Below are positions 1 through 10,604 of a DNA stretch of 64,000 nt, piece by piece. The translations under genes were made by a program, and so were the position numbers. The notes beneath the pieces are model-generated. The model was given only the letters and a program-made list of their open reading frames with translations. It was not told where the DNA came from and ran no database searches. How positions within the stretch are numbered: the stretch's first letter is position 1; each line of letters starts with the position of its first letter. The DNA comes from Selaginella moellendorffii (lineage: Eukaryota; Streptophyta; Lycopodiopsida; Selaginellales; Selaginellaceae): assembly GCF_000143415.4 (NCBI RefSeq), contig NW_003314261.1, forward strand, positions 2,112,612 through 2,176,611, written 5' to 3'.

Positions 1-1021
1 GATATGAGACTAAGCCCCTTATTTATCGCTTCATCGACACCGACTCGACTTCCGCAGGCACTTACGAGATCTACAGCAGCTGCAGTAGCTGCTGGTGACG
101 GATTTATAGCTGCTGCTGCGTCCACTGAAGAAAAACTGGAGTTGGGATTACATTCCGGTGATGCATCTCCAGAGGCAGCTCTTCCACTATTCTACGATGC
201 TCCATTCGTTCAGTTCATCAACCTCTTGGAGCCGGTTGTGCGGAACCGGATCGTGGAGCTGTTTACAAACCCGAAGAGTGGGGTAGTCACCGTGGAGGTG
301 GCGGGGTGGGAACGTGCGGAAGGCGAAAGCGAGTCGGACTACACGACGAGGCTGAAAACTGTACTTCAAACTCAGGCTCAAGAAATACAGGTGCGTTTGT
401 TTTTTCCCACGTAGAGGTGATGTTAACACTTAACACTTGCTGCAGGAACTCTTGGCCAGAAACTCAGCACTCGCCGAAGATCTCCTCATAAACTCAAACG
501 AAAAGGCCATAGTTCAAGACTCGTCAACTCACCGGAGCAGTGCATCTCTGAAAGCCGACGTCGATCGCTTGAAGCAGCAGCTGGAAGAATCCCAGCAGAA
601 AACCACCGCAGCGATCAACCAGAGACGGGAGTTGGAGTCGGAGGTGGTCTCGTACAAGCAACTGGCGTCCAAGTACGAGGCGGAGCTCCAGAGCCTTTCG
701 AGCGCTTACAACGAGCTGGAGAAGATAAACCACGGCATGGATGGACAGATGAAGAGCATGAGAAGCGTTGTGGAAGGCAAGGGAGTGTCGCTGAAGCCAT
801 CGCCGGAGGAGCTCGAGGCGGCCCGGGAGGAAGGCCGGGCCGAGGCACAGAAGGAGAACGAGGCGGAGCTAAACGACTTGCTGGTTTGCTTGGGCCAGGA
901 GGAGAGCAAGGTGGAGAAGCTGAGAGCTCGGCTGGAAGAGCTCGGTGAAGACGTTGGAGCGCTCTTGGAAGGGATTGGAGGTGGAGACGAGGAAGACGAG
1001 GAGGACGAGGAGGAGCAGTGA
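1..1021 (+). CDS. Golgin p115/Uso1-like vesicle tether, C-terminal part (partial, 5' end outside window)
   Basis: Two exons are visible, up to 390 and 446-1021, joined in phase 0 across a GT-AG intron (391-445). The first exon carries the end of the globular head region (motif FINLLEPVVRNRIVELF). The second is a long heptad-rich coiled coil. It finishes with LLVCLGQEESKVEKL and LEELGEDVGALLEGI, followed by a Glu/Asp tail (GGGDEEDEEDEEEQ). That combination of coiled coil plus acidic tail is typical of p115/Uso1 and of plant golgin candidate 6 (GC6/MAG4), which tethers ER-derived vesicles at the cis-Golgi. The start is not in the window. The region 1-57 could be exon or could end an intron at a possible acceptor near 57, so the left boundary is uncertain. 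The family call is firm; the specific paralog is not. Confidence 0.85.
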
Positions 1022-1415
1022 TCTTCCAAGGTTCTTCATGAAACTCTCATCCAGATCATATCACTGGGAGTTCCAGGTACTGGATTCTACTATGGTTATT
1101 TCCTTTTCTTCTTTGGAAGGACGTTCTTCCAGATCGATTTCTCACTTACAAAGTTCCAGACGAAGCAAACTGGAAACAAAAGAACCAAAGAGTTTGAAAG
1201 AAACTTCCATTTTCTCTGTACAAACGAAGCACACTAAATTGACTGGAGGCATATTCTCTTGGAATCTTCCGCGTCATAACAATGAACGATTTGGACGACA
1301 CGTGGCGGCAGCGGATTTGCCGTTGGGTGCCATTTAATAGTGCGTGTGTTTGGCATTTTAGGGTTCTGGGGACGGAACGGCCGGGTCGATGCTCTAGCTC
1401 TGTCCTTGGCCAAGG
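1022..1415. other. Intergenic: golgin 3' UTR and carrier 5' flank
   Basis: This stretch has no supported coding exon. It must hold the 3' UTR of the golgin gene and the promoter and 5' UTR of the carrier gene that starts at 1416. No clear TATA box or other element was recognised. Confidence 0.5.
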
Positions 1416-2945
1416 ATGAGCTCGGCGCCTCCCACAATCTCCGCGGACGCGATCGCCAGGCTGAAGAAGAAGGAGGATTTCCCGGATTCCAAGGTCGTGG
1501 GTGGGGCGGCGGGCAAGGAAGGCTCGTCATCGCCGGCGGCGGCTCTCCAGAACAAGACGGTATGGGCAAACTTCCCCAAGGATCTCATCGCGGGCGGGCT
1601 GATGGGCGGCGTGGCGCACACCATCGTTGCGCCCATCGAGCGCGCCAAGCTGCTGCTCCAGACGCAGGAGAGCAATCTGGCGATAATGCAGGGGCGGCAT
1701 CACCGCTACAAGGGGATGATCGATTGCATCTTCCGGATCGCCAAGGATGAGGGCGTGCTCTCCCTGTGGCGGGGGAATGGAAGCAGTGTCATGCGGTACT
1801 ATCCGTCACTAGCACTCAACTTTGCCTTCAAGGTGTGTAGTCTCGTTCTTTCGTTCTTTCGTGGCTTCTTTCCTTCTCTCTTCGTTTTTCTTCCTCTTTG
1901 CGCTAGAGATTCTTCCTTCTCTTCGTTTTTCTTCCGGGATTCTTGCTCGTTTTTCGGATTGTTTACGTATAGTTTCGTCTCGTCTCAGTTCCTACCGGTT
2001 CTTACTTGCGATCCTTTCGTCCTCAGTTCTTGCGTCTAGTTTTCTTTATCCGTGGAACCTTTTCCACTCACTTCGTACCGCAAGTAGGGACTTACGGATG
2101 AAACCTTTGCTTCCATTCTTATCATTCGAGCCTCCATTTTTTCCTTGTTTATCTGCTCTTTAAGATTCCATTGTTTCTAGCAAGTTGGAACCTTTTGTTC
2201 TTACTTATGAAACCTTTACTTTCATTATTAGAATCTTTGTCATGAGCTTACATTCTTTTTCTCTGTTTACAAGCTTCGCTTTTGACTCGGACTTTCTTCT
2301 TTGCAGGACTTGTACCGATCGCTACTCATCTCGGACAAGAACGACGCACTGTCAAGAGCACCCTTCAACTTCGTGGCCGGGGCCGCCGCCGGGTGCACCA
2401 GCCTCGTCTTCGTCTATCCCCTGGACATCGCCCACACGCGCTTAGCGGCCGATATCGGGAACCGCGACGCCAGGCAGTTCAAGGGACTCCTCCACTTCAT
2501 CAGGACCATCTACCGCAAGGATGGCACTCGCGGACTCTACCGGGGACTCCCAGCGTCCATCCAGGGAATGGTCGTGCACAGGAGCGTCTACTTTGGAGGT
2601 TTCGACACGGCCAAGGACTTGCTCTCGCGAGACTCCGAGCACCTCCCTTTCTGGAAACGCTGGCTCATGGCTCAGGCGGCCACCACCTCGGCCGGCTTGA
2701 TCTCGTATCCGCTCGACACCGTCCGGCACAGGATGATGATGCAAGCCGGCCTGGAGAAGAGAATGTACGTCAACACTCTGGATTGCTGGAGAAAGATTTA
2801 CCGGATGGAAGGGGTCTCGTCCTTCTATCGTGGAGCCGTGTCAAACATGTTGCGAGGGACCGGCGCTGCGCTCATCCTGGTGCTCTACGACGAGCTCAAG
2901 TACCTGATGAACTTGACGGTGCCGCTCGACAGTGGAAACAAGTGA
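1416..2945 (+). CDS. ADP/ATP carrier family protein (divergent, mitochondrial-carrier fold)
   Basis: Exons 1416-1832 and 2307-2945 are joined in phase 0 across a 474-nt intron and give a 351-aa protein. Three carrier repeats are visible with PIER (residues 73-76), PLDIAH (177-182) and PLDTVR (274-279), plus a final LVLYDEL. The best family match is the adenine nucleotide carrier group, which exchanges ADP for ATP across the inner mitochondrial membrane or, in plant ER-ANT1, the ER membrane. The RRRMMM signature reads RHRMMM (279-284). Histidine also stands at 68 (where AAC has the substrate-contact Lys), at 182 (Arg/Lys of the second PxDxxR motif) and at 230 (a Tyr in helix 4). Arg and FKD positions in helix 2 and the Arg of helix 6 are kept. 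An N-terminal extension of about 50 residues precedes the first helix. Transport substrate and organelle are therefore uncertain. Confidence 0.85.
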
Positions 2946-3218
2946 GATGATCCGGCAGCGCAGCTCTTCTCAGTTTTGTAAAAAGAAAGCAACGTCGGGA
3001 GCGAGTTTTGCAGCAGCCTACCTAGCTCCTCCTCCCGGAAAGCTCTCTCTTTGTTGATAGAAAGGGTCTGGAAGCGCGGCTATATTGTAATATAATGTTA
3101 GCATTCCATCAAACAAAAGCAAAAGGCCTTGAGCTCTACAAAGGTGGCCCTGTTTAGAGTCGTGCTTAGTAAACTGGCTATGCAAAGAAAGATGAAAAGC
3201 TTACCACTGACCAGAGTC

Positions 3219-4467
3219 TTAAGCTCCTGCTGTTGGATCGCCGATAAGGCCCAGGAAATCGTCCTTGATCGTCCCGATGCAGAACTATGTAGCGTACAGA
3301 TATTTTTAACACCAGTTTCGAGAAGCCGAGCGGAGCATGCTTACAATTTCAGTGGCGTCTACACGAGTTCCAACGATTTTAAGGCGCACCTCGCTGTCCT
3401 TTTGTATTCGGACCTGAGGAAAAAGAAAAAAAATTTGAGGATTTCCGGAAGAGCACACACACACATGCTCACCGAGCTATCAGATGTTTCGTAGCAGGGT
3501 ACATCGCCGGACTGAAAGGACATGTCATCTGGAATAAGCTGCAGGCTTTCCAAGTTATTAAGAGAAAACGAGGAAGAACAAACAAACTTGAGCAAACTTA
3601 CGTGGTTTGAGACGAAAATCTGGACTGGTCCGGCTTCTGCGAAGAATCCCATCTGCGAATTCAAAAAAACGTAAGTATGAGAGATTTGGGAGAGGAGGAG
3701 GAGCCAACCTTATTGACCAGCGTCACGACCCCTTCAAGAATCTCGCCTTTGAAAGGGCGGAAGACTACGCACTGGTAGTGTATGGGAAAAGTTACGTAGC
3801 CAGTCCCGTCCCGAATGAGTCCTTTGCCAATCGTGTCCACTCCGGTCACGGCAACAACAAAGCCATGTCTTCCACTGGAAAGGGAAAAGCTAAAGTTTTA
3901 GAGCTCCAAAGAGAGATTATCCAAACCAAATGAAAAACAAGGCCAAAGATAAGAACCACAAGAAAGAAAAAACGCAACCAAAAATCTCACAGCGAAAAGC
4001 TTCCCTTTAGAGGAAAAAAAAACAGGAAAATACCGAAAAGAAAAAATCCTAGAAGGTAGAACAGAAAAGCTCCTTGCTCCTAGAAGCTAGTCCGAGAGAA
4101 AAACTTGAAGCTAGAACATAAGAAAATCCTTGCTCCTAAAAGCTAGAACAACCCGAGAGCGAAGGAAAAAAATCCTTGCTCCTAGAAGCTAGAACAACCC
4201 GGGAGGACAAAATCCTTGCTCTAGAAGCTAGAAGAGCCCGAGCAGGCCAATGCAGGCCCTCAGATTCAGCGACTATGCCTCTAGAGCGCCTAAAATACGC
4301 GATTCTTAACCTGGAAACTCTTTCCCTACTCTGGAAACGCTAGAAGCGTACCTGCAAGTGCCCTCGACGTCGTGGATGAGCTTCTCGACGAGCTTGTCTC
4401 TGAGCTGCGGCCCAAAGAATCGCGGATGGAGCTGGAGATTGCGCTCGAGGCGGATATGGAAGAACAT
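3219..4467 (-). CDS. RPB7: DNA-directed RNA polymerase II subunit RPB7
   Basis: Six exons on the minus strand (4467-4352, 3874-3709, 3652-3602, 3538-3473, 3413-3345, 3284-3219) join in frame to 177 aa, the usual RPB7 length. The start MFFHI at 4467 is chosen because it matches the family N-terminus; the open frame extends further upstream without support. The N-terminal RNP-like domain (LERNLQLHPRFFG, DKLVEKLIHDVEGTC, YQCVVFRPFKGE) binds RPB4. The C-terminal S1/OB domain (GFFAEAGPVQIFVSNH, LKIVGTRVDATEI, GTIKDDFLGLIGDP) contacts nascent RNA. The RPB4-RPB7 stalk acts in initiation and in mRNA export and decay. The gene is tail-to-tail with the carrier gene (273 bp apart) and head-to-head with the Hel2-like gene. 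All splice sites seen are GT-AG. Confidence 0.95.
4040..4245. repeat. Tandem degenerate repeat in RPB7 intron 1
   Basis: The unit, about 45-55 nt, contains AATCCTTGCTCCTAGAAGCT and AGAACAACCCGAGAG. About four degenerate copies lie within the first RPB7 intron (3875-4351), which is far longer than the other introns of this gene. Confidence 0.75.
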
Positions 4468-4698
4468 CCCTTCACAGTGAATGGAATTAGGGTTTATCAC
4501 CAAACGCGTTTTGTCCTTTTAGTAGAGAGCCGTCTAGGGTTTGATCGAGGATTTTTGGGATCGCGATCGGCATCGGCGAGCGCGAGCTCTTCCCCTCTCC
4601 ATCAGAGCGTCGTGCTGCTCCAGGCGCTGCGATTCCGGTGGTATTTCCTCTTCCCCGAGCTAGATTTCCTCCGAAATTTCTGCTTTACAAGCTCAGAG
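4468..4698. promoter_or_regulatory. Shared head-to-head promoter of RPB7 and the Hel2-like gene
   Basis: Only 231 bp separate the divergent start codons at 4467 (-) and 4699 (+). Both core promoters and both 5' UTRs must fit here, so a bidirectional promoter is likely. No TATA box is obvious on either strand. Confidence 0.6.
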
Positions 4699-6835
4699 AT
4701 GGAGGATTGCTGCGCTGTGTGTGCCGAGCCGCTGGAGTGGATCGCCTACGGCGGTTGCGGCCACCGGGAAGTGTGCGCTACATGCACCGCTAGGCTGAGG
4801 GTCGTGCTCGATGATAAGCGCTGTTGCATATGCAAACAGGAGTGTCCATTCGTCTTCGTCACAAAGGTGAGATTTTTTCTTTGGTTTCTTCTCGATAGCG
4901 AGCTCACAGAGTAGAGATTCTTGCGTAGGCTCTCGGGGACTATACCAAAGTGGTGTCGGACTTTAGCTCCTTGTCCACTGGCCACCAAAGTGGCAACCTT
5001 TGGTTCGAGGCGGACATTGGGGCTTACTTTGACGACGAGGATGAATACAAGAGGATCAAAGCTATGTGCCGCCTCCAGTGCAAAGTTTGCGAGGCTGCCA
5101 CTGCCGCTACTCCTCCTGTCAATGGAGCTGTTCGAGCTGGCCACGTCTTTAGAAACCTGGATACTCTTCGACGCCACATCTTCTCGGCGCACAGGCTCAT
5201 CATGTGTTCGCTGTGCTTGGAAGGCCGTAAGGTACTGCAACTTGGATGTTGTGTGAGTGTGCTAAAGTTTTCCTCTCCTCTTTGCAGGTGTTCATTCAGG
5301 ATCAAAAGCTGTATACCAAGCCACAGCTCGAGCGCCATTCTTCTAGAGGAGATTCTGTCGTGGATGGGAATGAGGAGGAGCGAGGTGGCTTCACGGGCCA
5401 TCCTATGTGTGCCTTTTGTACCAGGAGGTTTTATAGTGACAACGAGCTCTACCACCACATGTCCACGGAACATTTTACGTGCCATCTTTGCCAGAGGTAA
5501 ACGTGTCCACCTTTGGTGCGGCTTCTCATTTTCTCATTGTGTATCCAATGCAGGTTGAGGCCTGGACAATTTGATTATTATGAAAACTACGACGACTTGG
5601 AGGTAGGAAAGCTCACCTCATTGAGACGTCACTAGTGAGTGTCCTTTTTCTACAGAGTCACTTTCGGAATGAGCATGCTCTTTGCGAAGATCCTGACTGC
5701 CTTGCGAAAAAGTTTGTTGTGTTTGCTTCCGAGCAAGAATTGAAGGTGAGCGTAAGAGATTGTGTCGTCTACTTTAGACTTAAGTTACGTCGTTTAGGTT
5801 CACAATGCCAAAGAGCATGGAGGGAGTCTGACGCGTGCTCAGCGAAACGCAGCGCTGAAGGTGAAGTTTGTCCGCATGTATTTCGTCTGCGCCGTAGCTC
5901 ATGGTGTCAAATTCCAGATTCCTGTTAGTTATCAGTTTCGACGTTCTCCAGGCCAACAAGCTTCAGAGCGTGGAAGAAGCTCGTACTATAGAGGCAACCG
6001 AGGGAATGACTTGAATGCCGAACTCTTGTCTTCGCCTCCCAGGGAGACCGTTGTCCCGCTCGCATCCGAAGACACTGATACCTCCGCTGTGGCAAACAAC
6101 CCCGCGCACTTCCCCGCGCTTGCTCCATCCGAAAGTGTTGCAGCAAGCGCAAGCACTAGAGAGAACACCGACAGCGCGAGGTGGTATCGTACTGCGTTAC
6201 ACGGCGGAGGCCGCTCATCTCTCAACGAGTCGGCGTTTCCGCCATTACCTGGAGCAGCTCAGCCGCAGCATTCTCGGCAGCAGAGCCAGCGTCCGTTGGC
6301 TTCGCTCATCGCGGCCGGAGGGGCCGGTGGAAAGAAAGTCAAGGTTCTCAATGCAAAGCAGCGAGCTGTTCCCGAGACTCGCCCCCCCGAAAGTCGAGCG
6401 ATCATCACTCTAAATCCTTCCGAGTATCCGGAGCTGCAAGCCGGCCACTCGAGTAGTGCTCTCGCTGGGCGCGGACCTCCACTGGGTGGCCCCGGCGCTG
6501 GCGCCGGAGGTGGTGGAGGTGGACCTTCTCACTCGAGCAGCAGCAGTGCCGTGGTACGTCCTGCCAGTGCCGACGTCGTCCAGTTGAGCATGGACGAGAT
6601 ACGAGCTGCAACAAAAGTCTTGATAGAGGAGATACGATCCCACTTGAAAGGCAATGAAGACGAGTTCGCAAAGTTCAAGGAGGTACACTCGCAGTTTCGA
6701 AGCGGGGAACTGAGCGCCAAGTCATACTACGATCAGGTGGCGAAGCTCGGCTTGTCAAACATTCTTCCGGAGCTGGCTCGACTGTGTCCGGACCGAAGGA
6801 AGCAGGAGGAGCTGCTGGACGTGATGAAACAAGTC

Positions 6836-6866
<31 letters not shown>

Positions 6867-7459
6867 AGAAACCAAGGAATGGATACAGGGACCCGAGCGG
6901 CGACGGCGCAGCCAGACGAAGAGAAAAGCAGGCAGCAGTGGAGGAGGACGTGGAAGTTCTTTCCACGGACGGCTACCGTAGAAAGGGAGGGAGTGGGACA
7001 AGTTCGTCATTCCTGGCGTTACCTTCGTCGTTCCCTTCGTTGTCATCGTCGTCGTCGCCGTCACTCTCGGTGCTGTACAAAGCCAAAGCCGAAGCTCCTC
7101 CCGGTACGTCGGATTGGAGCTGCGAGACGTGCACGCTGGTAAACCCGTGGAGCAGCGTCCACTGCGCTGCTTGCGGAGCTGGGAAGCCGCTCCATCAGCC
7201 GGGTGGAAACAGCAGCAGCGGTAACGATGTGATCAAAGAGGCTGTGGATACGAAGAAGAAGAAGAAGGTGCCAAAGTTTCTCAGGAACAGGCTTGGCTCA
7301 GACGTGGAGGAGGAAGAGACCAGTGCTACTAGTGCTGTGGAAGAAGTACCGGCTGGTGCTACTACTGCTAGTACGACTCGTGGGGCGTGGAGAAACGGTG
7401 GTGGCCATCGCTTGCTAGCTGTGACATCATCCTCGTCACAGAGTAATCAGGTTGGGTGA
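4699..7459 (+). CDS. ZNF598/Hel2-like RING-type E3 ubiquitin ligase with C2H2 fingers
   Basis: Seven exons (4699-4866, 4929-5231, 5288-5496, 5554-5602, 5656-5745, 5798-5860, 5918-7459) join to 807 aa. Residues 4-50 form a RING finger (CCAVCAEPL, GGCGH, CATCTARL, CCICKQEC). Several C2H2-type fingers follow (CKVCEAA...RRHIFSAH; CAFCTRRF...HHMSTEH; CEDPDC...HNAKEHGG), then RNAALKIPVSYQFRRSPG at an exon join. This order is diagnostic of Hel2/ZNF598, the ligase that ubiquitinates small-subunit proteins on collided ribosomes. A helical module near residues 520-600 resembles the plant family (MDEIRAATKVLIEEIRSHL). A RanBP2-type zinc ribbon (WSCETCTLVNPWSS, HCAACGAGKP) sits near residues 690-718. Poly-Ala, poly-Ser and Gly-rich runs fill the last exon. 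Identity is strong; the substrate is inferred from the family. Confidence 0.9.
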
Positions 7460-8085
7460 GCATTTCTCTTGGTTTTTCTTTTGTTGGCATCTCTTTTTCT
7501 TCTAATGCCACACAGAGAGAAATGAGGACGAGGGAAAAAAGAGCAAAGAAAGAGGAACCAGACAGAGCAGGCTTTTTGAAGGATCAAATTCATGCTAGCT
7601 AAAGTTCTAAAGTTCCATTGGATGGATTATGGATTGCTCGTGCTTTTTTTTGGGAGATGAAGAGAGGAGGTGGACAACGGCTGTAGGCGGAATAAAATGT
7701 TAGGATGGGAGGAGATTTGAGAGATCGATGGGATTCTAAGGTGGAAGCTTTTCCTTTTCTAAAAGTTGATTGATAGTATATATTTTGTGTTATGTGCCTA
7801 TACTTACCTGGACGGATCATATATGTTCGCTCATAGTATATATATATATATATATTATATGTATGCCATCTTTTCTTCTAATATTTGCAACAAAAGAATG
7901 GCTAGGACCAAAGTTTGTCTTAAAATTTGGCTGTGTTTGTTCTACTCTTCGCTGCACAGTCCTTGGCACTTCTCCTTGCATCTCCTGAGCTCCTTGCGAA
8001 AAAACAAAGGTAGTGTTGGTAATAAAATCAAGTTGGAGAGAGCTTTTTTGTAGAGATTCTCTTTTTCTCTTTTGTTCTTCTGTGT
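7460..8085. other. Convergent intergenic region with a (TA)n tract
   Basis: This tail-to-tail gap between the Hel2-like and bHLH genes has no coding exon. It holds both 3' UTRs, a (TA)n run at about 7838-7858, and T-rich sequence next to the bHLH stop codon. Confidence 0.6.
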
Positions 8086-10252
8086 TTATACCTCTTTCAT
8101 CTGTTCAATTTTCTCCTTGAGCTGCTTCATGTATTCCATTGCATGGTTGAGCATGTCTGCTGTGTTGGTTTGCTGGGCAAAGTTGTAAAATTATATTAAA
8201 CTTGAGAAAGGAAATCCACTGAACCTTGTCCATGTTTGGGACGAGATCATGCAGGCGCTTGATTCCCTCGCTGATCTTGGTCCTGCGAACCTGCAGCCAC
8301 GGAAGCCACGGAGATCAGAGGCTGAATTCATTCGTGCGCCTCGAAAACAAAAGCAGGTAATCTCTAGTTCTTCCCAATCTTTGCGCAAAGATTGGGAAGA
8401 ACTAGAGGGTGGTGGAAGGAGAACGCTCTGGAAGGTGATTCTGTAATGGAGGTTGCGGAAGATCGACTTACTCGCTCTGCGACGCTGCGGGGATGAGTGG
8501 CGCATCCCCGCCGGGCTCGCAGCTTGCAGGGCACCGAATCCTGCAGCTCCTTCCGCAGGCTGAGGTGCCGCGAGAGCACCAGCGCCGGGTGCTCCAAGCC
8601 GCACTGATCCTGCAGAAACCTCCAGCCACTTAGAACCACGAAGCCTGGCATCCAAGCACTCCAGCCATCGACTTGGAGCTAAGAAGTAAACACAAGTAAA
8701 AAAGAAAAGAAGTCACTGAAGAGGAATGGTGGCAATCAAACACCCGACAAACTTTGGTGTGAATTCGCACAAGAACACGCACGGAGGAGCCGAATCTATA
8801 ATCTATACAGAATACAAGAGGATCAAACGAGAAAGAGCGAATAACAACAAGAAAACGAAGTCCCGGAGTCTTGGTGTTTGGAGCCAAAGAGAAATTTAAG
8901 AACAAATAAAAAGGAGAGAGTGCACTGAACCTGTAGATACGCCTCCAGATACACACACACACACACACCAGAGAATGAAGCAGTGAAATTCATGCAGGAC
9001 TGACAAATATATGCTGTATAAACAAAGAACAAAGAACCACAAAAGCCAGATTTCCAGCGAAGAACACGAAGAACAATCGGACACTCACTCACCTCGTCGC
9101 AGTAGCCAATCTCCTCGGCGAATTGCTGTTGCTGCTGCTCCACCACCTGATCCGATTCTCGAAGCCGCTTCCTGCTCGAGGCCACCTGATCGTGCATGGT
9201 CATGATCAAGGCCCCGCCGCCGCCGCCACCTCCGCCGCCACCACCGCCGCCATCCCAGCTCCCATCTCCTCCTCCTCCGCCGCCGAGCTCCACGTTAACG
9301 CCAGGAATTCTGGACGCCGAGAGGCTGTCGCTACTGGATCGCGCCAGCGGTTGCAACAACGCGGGGATGACCAAGCTCGCGGCGGCGGCAGCGGCAGCGG
9401 CGTGGTGGGCGGAGTGGTGGTGGTGATGGTGGTGGTGGTGGTGATCGCTGGGACTGGAAATGTTGCTACTCTCTCCGCCGCCGCCCCGGCTGGCCATTCC
9501 CTCGACAAGCTTGGAGAGGAGATCGGCGGGGGAGCTCTTTTGCTTCACCAGCGCGAGCCCGCCACACTCGGCGGCGGCGGCGGCGAACAATGGATTGGTG
9601 CTGGCGGCGGTGGGATCGTCGTCGAGGTCCTGCGGATGAATCATCGCTGCCGCTCGCTGCGCATCGAATCCATGACTCGCCAGTGCTGCTGCCGCGGCCG
9701 CGGGGTCGAACGCGTGGTGATCGATCAGAGGCATGAAGTGGTGGTGGTGGAGCGATGATCCGCCCGGCGACGCCGAGGACCCGCCGCCTCTAGCCCCGCC
9801 GCCTCCTCCGCCGCCGCCGCTGCCTATCACGGCCGAGGAGGACGAGGGAAGGTTCAAATTGCTGCCTCCGCGGCTCCTCTCCAATTCGTGCGCCTGTTCT
9901 TGGTGGTGGTGGACGCGAAACGCGAGTGGGATCATCCCTCCCGCGGCCTGCTGCTGCGCGGAGGAGTGGTGAGCCTCGTATGAGTCCTGATGATCATACT
10001 GCTGTTGCCCGGCGCTGTCGATGCCTGATCCCATCCTCGCCAAGGCCACGCTTTGCATGCTACCATTGCTGCTAGAAACCCCAGCTCCTCCTCCCCCTCC
10101 TCCTTGATCCCGGGAGCCATTGCCGGTTCCTCCAGCTCCTCCAGCTCCAGCTCCAGCTCCATCCAGGCTGAAAATCTCGTTGGTGATGCTCATATTGATG
10201 TTGATGCTGTTCATGTCTAGATGCTGGTGGGGGATGACTTGGTGGTGAGTGA

Positions 10253-10288
<36 letters not shown>

Positions 10289-10604
10289 GGGGACCAGGAT
10301 CCATGAGGCTGCAAAGCAAAGATCCAGGAGCAGAATGGTACCTCATCAGGCTTTGCTGCTGCTGCTGTTGCTGCTGCTGGGATTGCTGTGTTTGCTGCTG
10401 TTGCTGCTGATGGAGATGGTGGTGGTGGTGGTGGTGATGGAGCTGCTGCTGATGGTCATGGTGAAAGATCAAGCGGCTCTCATTGGCGGCCTTGGAGGAG
10501 CGCGCGTCTACTGTAGAAGAAGTGGTAGTCGCAGTAGTAGTAATGCTGCTACCGAGACCACGATCCGCAGCAGCAGCAGCAGCAGCAGCGGCAGAAGGCT
10601 CCAT
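8086..10604 (-). CDS. bHLH transcription factor, FBH/AKS (bHLH80/122-like) group
   Basis: Exons 10604-9093, 8609-8472, 8290-8225 and 8172-8086 join in phase 0 to about 600 aa. The conserved C-terminus contains LSRHLSLRKEL, then DSVPCKLRARRGCATHPRS, AERVRRTKISEGIKRLHDL, VPNMDKQTNTADML and a short leucine heptad. This is the atypical basic region (A-E-R in place of H-E-R) of the plant FBH/AKS subfamily, whose Arabidopsis members bind E-boxes and control CONSTANS and guard-cell channel genes. The first exon (504 aa) is low complexity: runs of Ala, Gln, His and Gly encoded by simple triplets, which makes it far longer than usual. Exon 2 was started at 8609 because it directly continues the family motif. 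An alternative acceptor at about 8679 would add about 24 residues, and an extra small exon in the 483-nt intron is not excluded. The protein is nuclear by family. Confidence 0.85.
8362..8407. repeat. 46-bp perfect palindrome inside a bHLH intron
   Basis: The half-site CTCTAGTTCTTCCCAATCTT plus TGC is followed directly by its exact reverse complement (23 + 23 bp, no spacer). It lies in the 181-nt intron between the two exons that encode the DNA-binding domain. RNA from either strand could form a 23-bp hairpin. Confidence 0.9.

Noticed and set aside
5925-7142. Multiple open frames antisense or shifted within the Hel2-like last exon
   Set aside because: They arise from GC-rich codon usage and repeats; only one frame carries family motifs.
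9123-9758. Plus-strand frames of 211 and 185 aa across 9.1-10.8 kb
   Set aside because: They are antisense shadows of the bHLH first exon and consist of the complementary triplet runs.
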